From Thermoflexia bacterium (GTDB taxonomy: Bacteria > Chloroflexota > Anaerolineae > B4-G1 > DUEL01), in NCBI GenBank assembly GCA_011192125.1, contig DUEL01000004.1, positions 1 through 43,722 of the forward strand: a DNA stretch of 43,722 bases. The letters run 5' to 3'. Made by a program: the position numbers and the translations under genes. The notes under the pieces were generated by a model. The model made no database searches. It saw only the letters and a program-made list of their open reading frames with translations, and was not told where the DNA came from. This document shows, in pieces, positions 43,401 to 43,722 of the stretch (within the stretch, counting starts at the first letter, position 1; the number at the start of each line of letters is the position of its first letter).

Positions 43401-43722
43401 ACGCCACACTCCTCCGACAGGCGGTCGCCAACCTGGTCGACAACGCCATCAAGTACACCCCCTCCGGCGGGTTGGTGACCGTCGGCCTGCGCACCACGGA
43501 AGACGAAGTCCTCATCACGGTCAAGGACACCGGCATCGGCATCGCACCGGAGGACCAGGTGCGGCTGTTCGAGAAGTTCTACCGCATCCGCCGCAAAGAG
43601 ACGGGGGAGATACAGGGAACCGGACTGGGCCTGGCTATCGTGAAATCGATCGTCGAACGGCACGGCGGAAGGGTGTGGGTCGAATCCGCCCTCAACCAGG
43701 GGAGCACGTTCACCATCGCCCT
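40430..43722 (+). CDS. Multidomain membrane sensor histidine kinase (3' end outside window)
   Basis: At least 1097 residues; no stop before the window end. N-terminal block of about six membrane helices (about 20-228), another helix at 252-275 (FIFTLLPLFILLMVAL), a periplasmic Cache-like sensor (about 276-520; VGFVIDAEGRIVAHPDQDRL), a helix (527-550), HAMP (550-600), GAF (about 607-760) and PAS (about 767-870; ILVTDRQNRLLLINPAAEQ). HisKA follows, with phospho-acceptor H889 in VSHDLRAPL, then HATPase with N box NLVDNAIKYTP, G1 DTGIGI and G2 GTGLGLAIVKSIV. ATG 40430 is the first Met after the promoter; no good Shine-Dalgarno (only CAGGGA about 11 nt upstream). The signal is unknown; a response regulator may lie beyond the edge. 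Confidence 0.9.
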   Translation, partial: MELELWGRWFVPIFDLPARWWTYLSLAAYLLGWLVLVLRHRREFAALGGRQLVPTLILLVLTPLTNNFLLLRVPSARLLPPPYLAAQPMVPTVPLLGLLLPAAAAAWMGVGPAAVLGLLAGIVQAGTTTHNILAPFNLALEAALIVYLLRQDYQGTVPHLARHPLVALPTAVLVVWPLCLFTTFVSTYRPMDVLTTLDYAWTLERLNLGLYLLSALISGAILELAYVLGGQRVRPQVKPTRTPPYARTLSRRFIFTLLPLFILLMVALTYAVVHSAISIASQQAIEALARDGLNGADHIASFIATGGSLIRQFATDQVLWEGDPTLCQNRLQRDMEMLPYFTRLTAYDADRGVLCTYPEGTEEEMALLPEEDAIFDIVYITGGSTPTQVYRGLTGGAYISFLSPLEDPLTQERHGVLVGRVDLLLNPSLSEILSGLQRTMQEGVGFVIDAEGRIVAHPDQDRLFHPSGADTSTPPLLLLPDERGWVREGLDSLTNARQLVCQVAVEGYPWSVVIQLPYKIVLETAIHIATPLLALLFVVTGATVVVVLTITRQLTRPLNLLADAAGRIAGGDLENPIHVRGGDEVARLGEALEKMRLSLRDRLHDLSLLLQVSQAVSASLDLSQGIPPILKGVLEGTGGRVARILLLSPAGEPQRAVSRGEGVENIGLLDRYLTHQVREKDGPVQIEDLSQALDLPSSAPPLDRIRAAIAFPVRTQNRIVGVLWVGYGEPHQFPSTEVDLLNTIVGQTAVLIEKARLFQMAEGGRRRLSTILSSTRDAILVTDRQNRLLLINPAAEQALGLTSRETVGRRVDEIPLQEQLAHVLTAPIEPGESLVAEVPLPNGRVYYANASVILDPGGGMSGRVVALRDITSFKELDKMKSEFVATVSHDLRAPLTFIRGYVSMLPMIGPLTEKQQEYVEKILNGIEQISRLVEDLLNLGRIEAGVGLEKKPCHLGALVVEAVDRMRAQAAAKGLTLRLEASEPAPVILGDATLLRQAVANLVDNAIKYTPSGGLVTVGLRTTEDEVLITVKDTGIGIAPEDQVRLFEKFYRIRRKETGEIQGTGLGLAIVKSIVERHGGRVWVESALNQGSTFTIA

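Overview
The window is GC-rich bacterial chromosome, packed with genes on both strands. Its gene content best fits a Chloroflexota bacterium (Anaerolineae-like). Pointers are two large GT-C type membrane proteins (one of the DUF2723 family), a Ser/Thr kinase fused to TPR-like repeats, a HEAT-repeat protein, a HerA-like ATPase of the DUF87 type, and CACAGAG-type repeats scattered between genes. This placement is inference from content; no rRNA or tRNA gene was seen.

Layout. (1) 1-2181: the tail of an unidentified gene and a short doubtful ORF, then a minus-strand oxidative-stress operon: PerR-like regulator, rubredoxin, rubredoxin-reductase-like flavoprotein. Its promoter overlaps a three-half-site operator and the start codon, so the mRNA looks almost leaderless. 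(2) 2218-13392, minus strand: housekeeping genes greA, dgkA-like, ybeY, pgpH-like, yqeY, rpsU (with a consensus promoter overlapping the preceding stop codon), a CBS-ACT protein, a GT-C membrane protein, a HIT protein, mtaB and a large HerA-like ATPase. (3) 13448-15496: ligA, minus strand, divergent from (4) 15670-21838, plus strand: a GT2 glycosyltransferase overlapping a polyprenyl-phosphate sugar-1-phosphate transferase (exopolysaccharide initiation), a Ser/Thr kinase-TPR protein, tpiA and an HEMSH membrane protein. (5) 21930-28692, minus strand: a WecA/MraY-family transferase, upp, a metallophosphoesterase, a four-helix membrane protein, an MDR reductase that has lost its zinc residues, an acyl-CoA dehydrogenase, a HEAT-repeat protein and a two-helix membrane protein. 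(6) 28780-33347, minus strand: gyrA followed by a compact MNT-HEPN-AlbA_2 cassette joined by ATGA overlaps. (7) 33442-35877: a penicillin-acylase family N-terminal nucleophile hydrolase. (8) 36318-43722, plus strand: an M24 aminopeptidase, a DUF2723 membrane protein and a multidomain sensor histidine kinase that runs off the window end.

Three things stand out. First is the MNT/HEPN/AlbA_2 cassette, which resembles an HEPN-MNT toxin-antitoxin pair with an added ATPase-like regulator and has a triple TTGGGATAAA motif just downstream. Second is the family of CACAGAG-arm repeats: one copy sits in frame inside the DUF2723 gene, one supplies the last codons of ligA, and others form terminator-like hairpins. 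Third is the PerR promoter architecture. Other intergenic structure includes a 128-bp composite palindrome between divergent promoters (35972-36099) and a REP-like hairpin cluster (37555-37646). Sugar-polymer functions recur: GT2, phosphoglycosyltransferase, WecA-like, two GT-C proteins and undecaprenol-kinase-like DgkA all act on or near polyprenyl-phosphate-linked glycans.
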